64,000 nucleotides of DNA from Flavobacterium sp. HSC-32F16 (GTDB lineage: Bacteria > Bacteroidota > Bacteroidia > Flavobacteriales > Flavobacteriaceae): positions 186,001-250,000 of the forward strand of contig NZ_JALKAC010000009.1 of the NCBI RefSeq assembly GCF_024171645.1, given 5' to 3'. Shown here piece after piece: positions 1 to 9,500 of the stretch (positions are counted from its first letter, which is position 1; each line of letters begins with the position of its first letter). The position numbers were made by a program, and so were the translations under genes. Under the pieces are notes generated by a model. It searched no databases and was not told where the DNA came from. It was given only the letters and a program-made list of their open reading frames with translations.

Positions 1-179
1 TTCCATTTGTACAATCAGCAAGTTTGTCATTAATAGCAAGAAATTTATTCTTTATTTATAAAGATGCTCCTTTTGATCCGAATATTGCTTTAAGTACTGG
101 AGAAGGTTTACAAGGTGTTGATGTATTTGGTTTACCATCAACAAGAAGTATCGGTCTTAATTTAAACATAACTTTCTAA
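1..179 (+). CDS. SusC-type TonB-dependent transporter, C-terminal end (partial)
   Basis: The open frame enters from the left edge (codons begin at base 3) and stops at 177-179. The last 59 residues include the run ARNLFFIYKDAPFDPN and end in LNLNITF, the usual final beta-strand of SusC/RagA outer-membrane transporters, with a terminal aromatic residue. A SusD gene starts 13 bases later, the standard SusC/SusD arrangement. From the chitinase and hexosaminidase downstream I infer that it imports chito-oligosaccharides. Only the barrel end is visible, so the plug domain and signal peptide cannot be assessed. Confidence 0.85.
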   Translation, partial: PFVQSASLSLIARNLFFIYKDAPFDPNIALSTGEGLQGVDVFGLPSTRSIGLNLNITF

Positions 180-192
180 TCTAAAAGAAATC

Positions 193-1764
193 ATGATATC
201 AAATAAAATAAAAAAAACAGCAATATGCCTTTCCTTACTAGCGGCATTTAGCTGTACAGATAACTTTGAGGAAATTAATACAAACCCAGTTGGGGCAGGT
301 ACCTCAGATTTAGAGCAAAACTTTAATAATATTAAAAGTTTGTTTAAGCCAAGTTTTAACAGAATGTACATTTGTGATGTAACCTGGCAGTATCAAATAC
401 AACAGAGTTTACAAGCAGATGGATGGTCTGGATATATGATCACTCCAAACCCTTTTAAATATGTTGAAATAAACAATAACTACGTATTAAATGAAGGATG
501 GAATACTTATGCTTGGGATGATGCGTATGTTAATATTATTGCGAATCTTTATAAGGTTGAGCAAAGAGCAAAAGGTAAATATGATAATTTCTATTCGTGG
601 TCTTTAATTATTAAAGCTGTTGCAATGCAAAGAATTACAGATATGTATGGCCCGGCTGTAATGTCAAGTTACGGATCAGATGGACCTGCGGTTTATGACT
701 CACAGCAAGAGATTTATACTCAAATGTTTAAAGATTTAGATTTTGCAGTAAATGATTTAACAGCTAGAATTACTGCAGGAGAGGCATCGGTTTTTGAAGG
801 AACTGATTTGTCTTCTTATAACGGAAAATATGCACAATGGGTTAAATATGCAAACTCTATGCGTTTAAGACTAGCAATGCGTATCTCTAAAGTTGACCCT
901 GCACTGGCAAAAACGGAAGCAGAGAAAGCAGTGAATCATCCATTAGGAGTTATGGTTACAAATGACGATGTTATGAAGATAAAATCTCCTGTAGATCTTA
1001 ATGTTATCGATCAAATGAGCCATTCTTGGGCAGGTTTATTTATGGGCGCAGATATGGAGTCTATTTTAGGAGGTTATGAAGATCCTAGAATTTCTAAATA
1101 TTGGGAAACATCTGCAATTTCTCCAGGTGAATATAAAGGAGTTAGGACAGGTATTGTATATCCTACTGCAACAACATATGCCGCATTTTCGCAAACAGGT
1201 CCAAGAACAAAAACTGGAGAAATTACTTGGATGTCTACTGCTGAAGTATATTTCTTAAGAGCAGAAGGTGCATTAAGAGGATGGAATATGGGTGGAGATG
1301 CTCAAAGCTTATATGAAAGAGGTATCAAAGCTTCTTTTGAACAAAATGGAGTAGCTGGTGCAGAAGCTTATATTGCTGATAATACTAAGACAGCTAAAGA
1401 TTATGTTGACTTAATTGAGCCTAAAAATAACACACCGGCTATAAATAATGTAACTGTTGCTTGGGGAGCTGATAAAGAAACAAATCTTCAAAAAATTATT
1501 ACTCAAAAATGGATTGCTACTTATCCTGATGGACAAGAAGCCTGGTCTGAATACAGAAGAACAGGTTACCCAAAATTATTTCGAATTAATAACAATCAAA
1601 GTGGAGGTGTTATCAGTACTGAGTTTGGTGTTAGAAGATTACCTTTTACACAATCAGAAAAAGCTAACAATCCTAAAGGAGTTGAATCAGGATTAACAAA
1701 ACTTGGAGGTGCAGATACTGGTGCTACGAGACTTTGGTGGGATGTTAATGCTCCGAATTTCTAA
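193..1764 (+). CDS. SusD/RagB-family outer-membrane lipoprotein (chitin locus)
   Basis: 523 residues. The N-terminus MISNKIKKTAICLSLLAAFSC is a lipoprotein signal peptide with lipobox AFSC, so the mature protein should be anchored at Cys21 on the cell surface. The TPR-like body (for example the segment around KYANSMRLRLAMRIS) and the late block QKWIATYPDGQEAWSEYRRTG fit the SusD-like type that binds glycan over the SusC barrel. It follows the SusC end by 13 bases and precedes amino-sugar catabolic genes, so chito-oligosaccharide capture is the likely job. The family call is firm; the ligand is inferred from context and from the known F. johnsoniae chitin locus. Confidence 0.9.
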   Translation: MISNKIKKTAICLSLLAAFSCTDNFEEINTNPVGAGTSDLEQNFNNIKSLFKPSFNRMYICDVTWQYQIQQSLQADGWSGYMITPNPFKYVEINNNYVLNEGWNTYAWDDAYVNIIANLYKVEQRAKGKYDNFYSWSLIIKAVAMQRITDMYGPAVMSSYGSDGPAVYDSQQEIYTQMFKDLDFAVNDLTARITAGEASVFEGTDLSSYNGKYAQWVKYANSMRLRLAMRISKVDPALAKTEAEKAVNHPLGVMVTNDDVMKIKSPVDLNVIDQMSHSWAGLFMGADMESILGGYEDPRISKYWETSAISPGEYKGVRTGIVYPTATTYAAFSQTGPRTKTGEITWMSTAEVYFLRAEGALRGWNMGGDAQSLYERGIKASFEQNGVAGAEAYIADNTKTAKDYVDLIEPKNNTPAINNVTVAWGADKETNLQKIITQKWIATYPDGQEAWSEYRRTGYPKLFRINNNQSGGVISTEFGVRRLPFTQSEKANNPKGVESGLTKLGGADTGATRLWWDVNAPNF

Positions 1765-1880
1765 AAATAAACATCAAAAAAATATAAGATTTTAAGTTTG
1801 GTTAGCAAATGGTGCAAGCAATGCAAATTGCTTGTGCCATTTCAAAAACCAAAATTGTATATACCAAAAAAAGAAAAGAA

Positions 1881-3821
1881 ATGAAAAGTGCTTTAGAAAT
1901 AAAACCTGATATCAGTTATAAGAGCGCCGGTAAATTTGAAGAAACAAGATTTGAGAAAATTCACAACGAGATCTTCAAAAGTTCAGCTGAAGCTTCGGTA
2001 ATTGTAGCAGAGGAAATTGCTCAATTGATTAGATCTAAGCAGGAAAAGAATAAATCTTGTGTGCTTGGACTTGCAACAGGCTCTTCTCCAATAAAAGTAT
2101 ATGAAGAATTAGTGAGAATGCACAAAGAAGAAGGACTGAGCTTTCATAATGTAATCACTTTCAATCTGGATGAATATTATCCAATGAGTAGAGAAAACAA
2201 TCAGAGCTATCATTATTTCATGCATCAGCATCTTTTTAATCATATTGATATTAAACCTGAAAATGTTAATATTCCTGATGGAACAGTATCTATTGAAGAA
2301 CTCAATCAATACTGCATCGACTATGAAATGAATATTAAACAAGCGGGCGGACTTGATTTTCAATTATTAGGAATCGGTCGTACAGGCCACGTTGGTTTCA
2401 ATGAACCGGGATCACATATCAATTCGGGAACCAGAATTATCACTTTAGATCATATTACAAGAGTAGACGCTTCATCTGACTTTAACGGAATCGACAACGT
2501 TCCTAAAAGAGCCATTACGATGGGGGTTTCTACCATTATGAGATCGAAAAGAATTGTATTAATGGCTTGGGGGCAAAACAAGGCCGATATCGTTAAAAGA
2601 ACAGTGCAGGGAGATATCAGCTCAGAAGTTCCGGCTACATTTTTGCAGAATCATCCCAATGCAACTTTTGTACTGGATCAGTCTGCAGCATCAAAATTGA
2701 CACGATTTAAAACGCCCTGGCTGGTTGGAGAATGTATTTGGACACAGGAATTAAAAAGTAAAGCGATTGTTTGGCTTTGCCAGAAAACAAACCAGTCTAT
2801 TTTAAAATTGACAGACCGTGATTACAACAACAACGGAATGTCAGATCTATTAGCACAAGAAGGTTCTGCTTACGATTTAAACATCAATATGTTTAACGTA
2901 TTACAGCACACCATTACAGGATGGCCGGGCGGAAAGCCCAATACCGATGATTCACATCGTCCGGAAAGAGCCAATCCGGCAAAAAAACGAGTTATCCTTT
3001 TCAGTCCGCATCCAGATGATGACGTGATTTCAATGGGAGGAACTTTTTCAAAATTGATAAAACAAGGCCATGATGTACATGTTGTATATCAAACCTCCGG
3101 AAATATTGCCGTTACAGACGATGAGGCATTGAAATTTGCTGAGGTCTGCAACGATTTTGCAGGCGGAAATCTACCAAAAGACATCAACTTCAAATCCGTT
3201 ATTGAGTTTTTAAATAACAAATCAGAAAATCAGATTGATTCTCTTGAAGTTCGAAAATTAAAAGGCTTAATCAGAAGAAGAGAATCTTACGCGGCAACAA
3301 GATACATTGGATTAAAAGATGAAAATACACACTTTTTAGATCTTCCGTTTTATGAAACAGGACAGGTAAAAAAGAATCCGTTAGGCGTTGAAGATATTGC
3401 CATTGTAAAAGAAATTATTGCGAGAATAAAACCGCATCAGGTTTTTGCGGCCGGCGATTTGGCAGATCCGCACGGAACACATGAAGTTTGTCTGAATGCG
3501 ATTTTTGCCGCAATGAAAGAACTGAAACCTGAAAAATACATGGATGACTGCTGGTTATGGCTTTACAGAGGAGCCTGGCACGAATGGGATATTCATGAAA
3601 TTGATATGGCAGTCCCGCTTTCTCCATCAGAAGTATTATTGAAACGCCACGCCATTTTATATCACCAGTCTCAAAAAGACCGAGTTATGTTTCAGGGAAA
3701 TGATTCAAGGGAATTCTGGGTTAGGGCAGAAGACCGAAATAAAAATACCGCAATTCTGTATGATGAATTAGGATTGGCAGAATATGAAGCTATTGAAGCT
3801 TTTAAACGTTTTGATTATTAA
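1881..3821 (+). CDS. nagB: Glucosamine-6-phosphate deaminase-like / PIG-L deacetylase-like fusion
   Basis: I chose the ATG at 1881 (MKSALEIKPDISY), preceded by an A/G-rich stretch; an in-frame ATG at 1809 would add 24 residues unlike the family. The protein is then 646 residues. Residues about 25-290 are a NagB/SugP isomerase domain with FNLDEYY (Asp97) and GIGRTGHVGFNEP (His170, Glu175). Residues about 368-600 are a PIG-L/LmbE domain with the zinc motif SPHPDDD. This fusion is common in Bacteroidota chitin and GlcNAc loci and should turn GlcN6P into fructose-6-phosphate and ammonia in the cytoplasm. Oddity: the residue matching E. coli NagB Asp141 is Thr168, so canonical deaminase activity is not assured. 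Confidence 0.82.
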   Translation: MKSALEIKPDISYKSAGKFEETRFEKIHNEIFKSSAEASVIVAEEIAQLIRSKQEKNKSCVLGLATGSSPIKVYEELVRMHKEEGLSFHNVITFNLDEYYPMSRENNQSYHYFMHQHLFNHIDIKPENVNIPDGTVSIEELNQYCIDYEMNIKQAGGLDFQLLGIGRTGHVGFNEPGSHINSGTRIITLDHITRVDASSDFNGIDNVPKRAITMGVSTIMRSKRIVLMAWGQNKADIVKRTVQGDISSEVPATFLQNHPNATFVLDQSAASKLTRFKTPWLVGECIWTQELKSKAIVWLCQKTNQSILKLTDRDYNNNGMSDLLAQEGSAYDLNINMFNVLQHTITGWPGGKPNTDDSHRPERANPAKKRVILFSPHPDDDVISMGGTFSKLIKQGHDVHVVYQTSGNIAVTDDEALKFAEVCNDFAGGNLPKDINFKSVIEFLNNKSENQIDSLEVRKLKGLIRRRESYAATRYIGLKDENTHFLDLPFYETGQVKKNPLGVEDIAIVKEIIARIKPHQVFAAGDLADPHGTHEVCLNAIFAAMKELKPEKYMDDCWLWLYRGAWHEWDIHEIDMAVPLSPSEVLLKRHAILYHQSQKDRVMFQGNDSREFWVRAEDRNKNTAILYDELGLAEYEAIEAFKRFDY

Positions 3822-3976
3822 AGTTGTTTTAAAACCGATTCGGGTGAGAGCGAATCAAATTTCAAAATTCAGTTTGACCTCGCGATAGGTGAGGTAAAGC
3901 AGAAGTCATTCTGAGTTTTGTTTTTTTATCTAATTTCCAAAGATGCCTAAAAAGTATCGAATCAAAAAAAATTAAA

Positions 3977-6043
3977 ATGAAATATCTATTTGTACTACTA
4001 TTAGCAGGCGTAACAGCAAACGCTCAAATTAAAAAAGAGCAGTTAAACCTTATGCCCTGGCCTCAAAATGTTGTTGTAAACGACGGAAATTTTACATTAA
4101 CCAAAAACTTTAAAGTAAATATTTCCGGAAATCCTAATCCTAGAATTTTTGGAGGAGTAACTCGCTTTTTACGCCGATTAGATGGTAGAACAGGTATTTT
4201 TTTTGAACAAGGTTATATTACAAAATTAAATGAATATCCAAATGCTGAATTGCAGATCAACTGCGATAAAAGCGGAAAAATTGGTTTGTATGAAGACGAA
4301 AGCTACAGCTTAGATGTAAAAGCTAACAAAATTACAATCAATGCAACGAGCGATTTAGGAGCTTTGCATGGATTGGAAACCTTATTACAATTACTTCAAA
4401 ATGACAGCAAATCGTTCTATTTTCCGGTTTCTCAAATCTCAGATTTTCCAAGATTTACATGGAGAGGTTTAATGCTTGATGCGTCAAGACATTTTCAGCC
4501 TGTTGATGTAGTCAAAAGAAATCTAGATGCATTGGCAGCCGTAAAAATGAATATTTTTCACTGGCATTTAGTTGACGATCAAGGCTGGAGAATTGAAACT
4601 AAAAAACATCCAAAATTAATTGAATTAGCTTCGGATGGATTATACTACACACAGGAGGAAATTAGAAATATTGTAAAATATGCCGATGAGCGCGGTATTT
4701 TAATTGTTCCTGAAATAGACGTTCCGGGTCATGGATCAGCCATACTTACCGCTTACCCGGAAATTGGAAGCAAAGTGATTACACTGACTGGAGGAACTTC
4801 TGAAAAAAATATTCAAGGTACAGCAATCTCTACCTATGGAATTGAGAGAAATGCTGGTATTTTTTCACCAACATTAGATCCTTCAAATCCTAAAACATAT
4901 AAAATATTAAGTGAACTTTTTGACGAAATATGCCCGCTATTCCCTGGAGCCTATTTCCATATTGGAGGCGATGAAAATGAAGGTAAAGACTGGGATGCCA
5001 ATCCAAAAATTCAAGAGTTTAAAAAGAAACATAATTTAAAAACGAATCACGAATTACAAACTTATTTCACGATGCAATTGGCTCCTATGCTTAAAAAACA
5101 TGGAAAACAATTGATGGGATGGGAAGAAATTCTAACAAAAGACCTTTCAAAAGAAGCAATCGTTCACTCTTGGAGAGGTCCAAACGAAGGTGTAGTTGCT
5201 GGACAATCATTAGTTGATGCCGTAAAAAAAGGATATAAAACCGTATTGTCAAACGGATTTTACATCGATTTGATGTACCCAATTGCGAGCCATTATTTAA
5301 ATGATCCAATGCCAAAAGGGGCTGCTTTATCTACAGAAGAAAAAGCAAGAATTCTGGGAGGTGAAGCCACAATGTGGACAGAACTTACAACGGCAGCAAC
5401 AGTAGATTCAAGAGTTTGGCCAAGAACAGCAGCTATTGCCGAAAGATTATGGTCTGCAGAAAATATTACAGATGTTGCCAATATGCGCAAACGTCTTGAA
5501 ACGGTTTCATTTAGACTAGAAGAATTAGGATTAACACATATTAGAAATAAAGCTGTTATCCTTAGAAATATTGCTAATAATCAAAATATCAAATCGATTA
5601 ATGAGTTTTCAAATGTTTGTGAACCATTAAAAGGATATACAAGAAATAAAGGTGGAACAGAATATCAAATGTATTCTCCGTTTACACTTTTTGCAGATGC
5701 TTGTACCCCTGATGCAAAAGATTCTCTGGCTTTTGACGAAGCAGTTACTCAATATCTGGCAAATAAATCAGCAGATAATAAAGCAAAAGTGGCAGCATTT
5801 TTTAATAAATGGATTTCTGTTAATAAAGGGTTAGTCGAATTAAGCGCCAATGCGCCTTTAGTACAGTCTATTTTGCCTTTGTCTAAAAAATTAAGCGATG
5901 CATCGCAAGAACTGCTTTTGGTATTAGATAAAAAATCGACTTTAAAAGCAGCAGATTTAAAAAGTTTAGTAGAACAATGTAATACAAAAGATCATGCTGA
6001 CGTAGAATTGTCAGTTTATGAAAGTTTAAAGAAATTAATTTAA
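3977..6043 (+). CDS. GH20 beta-N-acetylhexosaminidase, exported
   Basis: 688 residues with a signal peptide (MKYLFVLLLAGVTANA, cut before QIKKE). Residues about 20-150 form the GH20b accessory domain. The GH20 barrel begins near DFPRFTWRGLMLDASRHFQP and carries the catalytic pair Asp332-Glu333 in HIGGDEN. These enzymes release terminal GlcNAc from chito-oligosaccharides by substrate-assisted catalysis. With no lipobox or sorting domain, a periplasmic location is likely, so it would process oligomers brought in by SusC/SusD. A helical tail of about 150 residues follows the barrel. It lies between the deaminase fusion and ChiA, as in the F. johnsoniae chitin locus. Confidence 0.93.
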   Translation: MKYLFVLLLAGVTANAQIKKEQLNLMPWPQNVVVNDGNFTLTKNFKVNISGNPNPRIFGGVTRFLRRLDGRTGIFFEQGYITKLNEYPNAELQINCDKSGKIGLYEDESYSLDVKANKITINATSDLGALHGLETLLQLLQNDSKSFYFPVSQISDFPRFTWRGLMLDASRHFQPVDVVKRNLDALAAVKMNIFHWHLVDDQGWRIETKKHPKLIELASDGLYYTQEEIRNIVKYADERGILIVPEIDVPGHGSAILTAYPEIGSKVITLTGGTSEKNIQGTAISTYGIERNAGIFSPTLDPSNPKTYKILSELFDEICPLFPGAYFHIGGDENEGKDWDANPKIQEFKKKHNLKTNHELQTYFTMQLAPMLKKHGKQLMGWEEILTKDLSKEAIVHSWRGPNEGVVAGQSLVDAVKKGYKTVLSNGFYIDLMYPIASHYLNDPMPKGAALSTEEKARILGGEATMWTELTTAATVDSRVWPRTAAIAERLWSAENITDVANMRKRLETVSFRLEELGLTHIRNKAVILRNIANNQNIKSINEFSNVCEPLKGYTRNKGGTEYQMYSPFTLFADACTPDAKDSLAFDEAVTQYLANKSADNKAKVAAFFNKWISVNKGLVELSANAPLVQSILPLSKKLSDASQELLLVLDKKSTLKAADLKSLVEQCNTKDHADVELSVYESLKKLI

Positions 6044-6535
6044 GGTTTGGTTTGAATTAGTATTTAGTAAGTTTAAGTTACAGTGTTGTTTTAAGAGTGC
6101 TGATTATCTCTGCCAAAAACATTTGGCAGAGGTAATTATAGTTAAACTTTCCCATTTTTTTTATTCCGAATCAAACAAAAAACTTCAAAAAAAAGCATTA
6201 AAAAAATAACCATTAAAGGAGTATTAACATTTAAAAACCAAATAGAAAGAATAGAATTTTTAAAACATGACAAAACAGAGTTAGAATTGATGAGTAGTCC
6301 CAAATTTATCAGTTGTATTTAATTTAATTTTTTTGAAATTATAAATAAATATCAATCACTACTATTTGCTATTGATTATGAAAGAATCGGTAATAGTAAT
6401 ATTTATCTATAGAATGTAATTTGAGTTTATTTCCAGTCGACAGCAGCCTTCCAACCTGCAGTTGAGCGAAACCCGGAAGCTTTAAAGCTTCTGCGGCCCA
6501 ATTATTTATTTTCTATTAACCAATATTTATTAATT
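6044..6535. other. Intergenic region before chiA (hairpins, probable chiA promoter region)
   Basis: No convincing gene. It holds a 10-bp perfect stem at 6108-6131 (CTCTGCCAAA/TTTGGCAGAG) just after the hexosaminidase gene; it lacks a T-run, so termination is uncertain. A 16-base palindrome, GAAGCTTTAAAGCTTC, at 6476-6491 lies about 45 bases before the chiA start and would fold in the chiA leader. The 490-base gap suggests chiA has its own promoter, but I could not assign a clean TAnnTTTG box. Confidence 0.5.
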
Positions 6536-9500
6536 ATGAAACATTATTACAGATTACTCTTTTTGTTACTGTTTCCCTTACTCGCGTCGGCACAGCCAGC
6601 CCACGGTAAAAAAGTAGTGGGATATTATGCGCAATGGTCTATCTATGCAAGGGATTTTAACGTTCCCAAGATTGATGGAAGTAAAATTACGCATTTAAAT
6701 TATTCTTTTTATGGTACAACGTATGATCCTGCTCATCCGGAGAATACAAAATTAAAATGTTTGGATACTTATGCCGATTTTGAGCATATGGAAGGCGGAA
6801 TCCCTTGGGATGCTCCTGTAAAAGGAAACTTTTATGACTTAAAGAAGCTTAAGGAAAAGTATCCGCATTTAAAAATTCTAATTTCTGTTGGAGGCTGGAC
6901 AAAAGGTCAGGATCTTTCTCCAATTGCCGCCAGTCCGGCAGCAAGAGCTGCTCTCGCAGCAGATATGGTAAATTTTATTGCCACTTATCCTTTTATCGAT
7001 GGATTCGACATCGACTGGGAATATCCTCTTTCTGGAGGAACTGATGGTACTGAAATTGTGAATGGAGCGCCTGTTCCTCCGCAAAAATACAGTCCTGATG
7101 ATAACAAAAATCTAGTGCTTTTATTGAAGGCAATGCGTCAGGCAATGCCAAATAAACTGGTTACAATTGCGGCGGGAAACAATGTTAGAAATGTTTCTAA
7201 ACAATATTTAGGACCAAACAACAGATCACAATACGGAATGACAGAAGATATTTCGACTTATTGCGATTATATTACTTATTTTGGATATGATTTTGGAGGG
7301 AACTGGTATGATAAGACTTGTTACAATGCGCCTTTATATGCCAGCGGAAACACAAATGATCCATTATATGGCGCAGCACAATCAGAATCATTAGATGAAT
7401 TAACAAATCAATATTTAAACGTGATTGGTTTTCCTGCGAATAAATTAATCATGGGATTACCTTTCTACGGAAAAAAATTCGATAACGTTGCCACAAATTC
7501 AACAAACGGATTGTTTGTTGCAGCACCAAGATATATAGTTCCCGGATGTACAAATCCACAAAATCCAACAGGAACATGGGATGGTTCTGGAGCTTGTGAA
7601 AAATCAGGAAGTATTGAAATATGTGATTTAGTCGGAAATCCGGTTACCAATTCACATGCTTATCTGGATCCAAGTACCATGATGGTAACTCCGTCTGCAG
7701 CTTCGGCAGGGTGGGTAAGGTATTTTGACAATACAACTAAAGTTCCTTATTTATACAACTCAACTTTAAAACAGTTTATTTCTTATGAAGATAAACAATC
7801 AATGGATTTAAAGGTTCAGTATATAAAATCGAGAAATTTGGCCGGAGGTATGATTTGGGAATTGTCTCAGGATACCAGAGGTGCAATTCCAAATTCATTA
7901 TTGAATCAGGTTGATACTTCTTTTGGAAGCGTTGTTCCGGGAACAGTAAGTATTTCGGGTTCTGTAAAAAATGGTTCAGCTTTAGTATCGGATGTTACAG
8001 TTGAATTACGCAATCCAAGTAATGCTGTTATTCAGACAGTGGTTTCTACTAATGGAAATTTTGCATTCAATAATTTAACTTCGACACAAAATTATACATT
8101 GACAGCTTTAAAGGCGACTTATACATTTACTCCTGTAACTTTAATAAACGTTACGGTAAATCAAACGGCAATTGTAATTAACGGAACTCAGCCGACTTAT
8201 ACAGTAAGCGGAACTGTTCTTAATGGTACAACACCAGTTTCAGGCGTAACAGTTTCGGCAGTTTCGGGAAGTACAACATTAACAGCAGTTTCAAATGCAA
8301 GCGGTGTTTACAGCATTGCAGGATTAACAGCAGGATTAAATTTCACTGTTACAGCGGCAAAATCCGGATTCTCTTATACTCCGGCTTCAACTGTATATAA
8401 TGCAATTGACTCAAACAAAACTTTGAATTTTACTCAAGGTGCGCCAGTTGTTAATTATACAGTAAGCGGTACAGTGTTAAATAATACAGCTCCGGTTTCT
8501 GGCGTAACGGTAACGGCTTCTTTCACAGGAGGAAGTTATGCTGCAGTTACAACTGCAAGCGGTACGTATTCTCTTAGCCTGCCTTCCGGCGGAAATTATA
8601 CAGTAACTGCTGCTTTAACAGGGCAGACATTTACGCCGGCTTCAACTGTTTATTCTAATTTGAATGCCAATAAAACATTGAATTTCACGCAAGATGTTGT
8701 GGTAAGCACAAATAAGATCAGCGGAACAGTTAAAAATGGAACAAATCCGGTTGCTGGTGCCAAAGTAGAATTGGTTTTACCTTGGACAGATAACACACAC
8801 AACTGGAAAAGTGTTATTGCTGTAACAGATGCACAAGGGAAATACAGTTTTGATAATTCAGTTGTAGCAGGTTATACAACAGTTACAAGTTTGAAATTAA
8901 ATTCTTGGGAGAATGGTGAAACAGCTTATTTTCCAAATAACCTGGCAAACTTCGCAGTTCCTGCAAATCCCACGGTTTACAATTTTAATACAAGTTCTAC
9001 AGCAAAATCAGCATTGGCTGCAGCCACAAACTTAATCAGTGGTAGTGTTAAAAACGGAACAACTCCGGTTGCTGGTGCAAAAGTAGAAATTGTTTTACCT
9101 TGGACAGATAACACGCACAACTGGAAAAGTGTTTTGGCAACCACAGATGCATCAGGAAATTATACTTTCGATAATTCAGTTGTAGCAGGTTATGCACAAA
9201 TTTTAAGTTTGAAATTAAATTCTTGGGAAAATGGTGAAGTGACTTATTATCCAAATAACTTAGCCAACTTTGCAGTTCCTACAACTCCAACGGTTTATAA
9301 TTTTAATAGACAATCGGTGGTTGCGACTAAGCCGGTAGTTACGATTACAGCACCAACAGCTTCCGCGATTGCTATAAATTTAGGGACAGCAATTAATTTT
9401 GTTGCAAGTGTTGGATTAAGTGCAGTGGATGCCACTACAATCTCATCTGTTGTATTTAGTTTAGATGGACAAAGCTTAAGTGCTAGTAATTCTTCGGGAA

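Noticed and set aside
6108..6131. 10-bp hairpin after the hexosaminidase as a terminator
   Set aside because: The stem is perfect but no T-run follows on either strand, so I describe it only as a hairpin in the intergenic entry.
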